From Syncephalis plumigaleata (Eukaryota > Zoopagomycota > Zoopagomycetes > Zoopagales > Piptocephalidaceae): 33,402 bases of DNA. Of this stretch, positions 32,273 to 33,402 are shown in pieces. The position numbers and the translations under genes were made by a program. The stretch is from contig JAIXMF010000133.1 in the NCBI GenBank assembly GCA_025201365.1, positions 1 through 33,402 on the forward strand, written 5' to 3'. Every line of letters begins with the position of its first letter. Within the stretch, counting starts at the first letter, position 1. The notes beneath the pieces are model-generated. The model had not been told where the DNA came from. It made no database searches and worked only from the letters and a program-made list of their open reading frames with translations.

Positions 32273-33402
32273 ATGGGTTTTAAGGAGTTTACGCGGCATC
32301 TGCTTGTGCGGAAGTCGCTATCAGACCTTGCTGCTCAAGCGCAAAGCGGAGAGCTAGCACGATCTCTAGGAGCCATTCAACTTACCGGATTGGGTATCGG
32401 TGCCATTATTGGTACTGGTATTTTCGTGTTAACCGGTACTGCTGCTGCAAACTATGCCGGTCCCGCTGTCGTCATTTCATTCGTGATCTCGGGTCTTGCC
32501 GCTGCATTCGCCGCCCTGTCCTACTCGGAGCTCTCCTCGATGATTCCGGTGGCCGGTTCGGCGTACACTTACACTTATGCCACTATGGGCGAATTCCTTG
32601 CCTGGATCATTGGATGGGACTTGATTCTCGAGTATCTTGTTGGTGCCGCCACTGTATCCGTCGGTTGGTCAGGATACATGATATCGTTCCTGGAGACCGT
32701 GTCTGGAACCAAGTTTTCCACATCACTCATCAATGCACCGGTCAAGTTTAACCAGGCAACACAGGCATTCGAGTCGACCGGCGATATCATGAACTTGCCA
32801 GCAATCCTCATTGTTATTGTGATTACAATTATTCTTGTATTCGGTATCAAGGCGTCCGCCCGATTCAACGCCGCCATGGTTGTAGTTAAACTTACGGTTA
32901 TCCTCCTATTTATCTTTGCTTGCTGCAGCAAAGTCAATACCGATTACTACGAACCATTTGTACCTGAGCGTACACCCGACGGCAAATATGGCGGTAAAGG
33001 TATCTTCACGGCATCGACGGTTGTGTTCTTTGCCTATATCGGATTCGATGCAGTCTCTACAGCCGCGCAGGAAGCCAAGAACCCACAGCGTGATATGCCA
33101 ATCGGTATTCTTTCATCTCTGGTCATCTGTACTGTTCTCTATATCGCTGTAGCTGCCATTCTTGTTGGTCTCTTACCTTATACCGAGCTTAATACTTCTC
33201 ACCCACTTACCTATGCCATCCAGAAAGCTCTTGGATGGAAATGGCTTGTCATTATCATTGACATTGGTGCCATCGCTGGTTTAACATCTGTCATGCTTAT
33301 CATGTTGATGGGTCAACCACGTATCTTCTACGCCATGGCAGTTGACGGTCTCTTCCCCAAGTTTGTCGCTAAAGTTCATCCAAAATACCGTACACCTTAT
33401 GT
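32273..33402 (+). CDS. Cationic amino acid transporter-type permease (APC superfamily), N-terminal 376 residues
   Basis: The frame starts at ATG 32273 (ACAATGGG) and runs open to the window edge: 376 codons plus two bases, so the C-terminus is missing. It opens with a cytosolic stretch including RSLGAIQLTGLGIG, then the APC signature GAIIGTGIFVLTG in the first membrane helix. SELSSMIPVAGSAYTYTY, YATMGEFLAWIIGWDLILEY, FFAYIGFDAVSTAAQEAKNP and RIFYAMAVDGLFP are family hallmarks of CAT/YfnA-type transporters (TC 2.A.3.3). About ten membrane helices fit in the visible part. Such proteins carry cationic or other amino acids across the plasma or vacuolar membrane by proton symport or exchange; the substrate cannot be told from this. 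The family differs from the yeast Gap1/Can1 permeases. No intron is seen. Codon use leans more to C-ending codons than neighbouring genes, suggesting strong expression. Confidence 0.92.
   Translation, partial: MGFKEFTRHLLVRKSLSDLAAQAQSGELARSLGAIQLTGLGIGAIIGTGIFVLTGTAAANYAGPAVVISFVISGLAAAFAALSYSELSSMIPVAGSAYTYTYATMGEFLAWIIGWDLILEYLVGAATVSVGWSGYMISFLETVSGTKFSTSLINAPVKFNQATQAFESTGDIMNLPAILIVIVITIILVFGIKASARFNAAMVVVKLTVILLFIFACCSKVNTDYYEPFVPERTPDGKYGGKGIFTASTVVFFAYIGFDAVSTAAQEAKNPQRDMPIGILSSLVICTVLYIAVAAILVGLLPYTELNTSHPLTYAIQKALGWKWLVIIIDIGAIAGLTSVMLIMLMGQPRIFYAMAVDGLFPKFVAKVHPKYRTPY

Noticed and set aside
1-33402. tRNA, rRNA, CRISPR or retroelement genes
   Set aside because: I looked for tRNA B-box-like words, ribosomal RNA stretches, evenly spaced direct repeats and reverse transcriptase or integrase motifs and saw none; small structured RNAs cannot be excluded without a covariance search.

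Overview
The window looks like nuclear DNA from a fungus, most likely an early-diverging (zygomycete-grade) lineage. It is gene-dense, with short GT-AG introns (about 45-160 bases) that often carry a CTAAC-like branch site. It holds FANCM/Mph1, MRTO4, ESCRT-III CHMP6/Vps20, an Emi1-type protein, a TAF3-like histone-fold plus PHD protein and a CAT-type amino acid permease. The phylum is an inference. Intergenic DNA and introns are rich in short microsatellites, and the standard genetic code fits every gene read. All gene models were spliced by hand from the sequence.

Layout from left to right: (1) 1-1768, minus: 5' part of an SMPD4-like neutral sphingomyelinase gene (eight exons seen, runs off the left edge, apparent one-base frameshift near position 104). 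(2) 1855-6375: a complete 4521-base Tc1/mariner-type DNA transposon with 272-base inverted ends differing at one base and flanked by TA. It carries a two-exon DD34E transposase (minus), a separate helix-turn-helix protein (plus), and between them about 1.75 kb of odd short repeats. It sits in what was a roughly 250-base divergent promoter. (3) 6541-7439, plus: CHMP6/Vps20. (4) 7721-8179, minus: Emi1-like small cysteine protein. (5) 8561-10906, plus: TAF3-like protein. (6) 11197-15385, minus: FANCM/Mph1 helicase. (7) 15601-18906, plus: an F-box/JmjC/phosphotransferase fusion in 11 exons. (8) 19036-20215, minus: MRTO4. (9) 21149-24103, minus: large Ser/Gln-rich SAP-domain protein. (10) 24104-27492: 3.4 kb with no secure gene. 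(11) 27493-29556, minus: unrecognised coiled-coil protein in nine exons. (12) 29557-32272: no secure gene. (13) 32273 to the right edge, plus: amino acid permease, truncated by the window.

The host genes are housekeeping functions (membrane remodelling, transcription initiation, replication-fork repair, ribosome assembly, nutrient uptake) rather than one pathway. The most unusual content is the transposon: its second protein appears to be a duplicated copy of the transposase DNA-binding domain without the catalytic domain, and its centre holds an 8-base tandem array whose variants look like CpG decay. Other points of interest are four GC-AG introns in two genes, the F-box/JmjC/kinase fusion, and the frameshift in the SMPD4-like gene.
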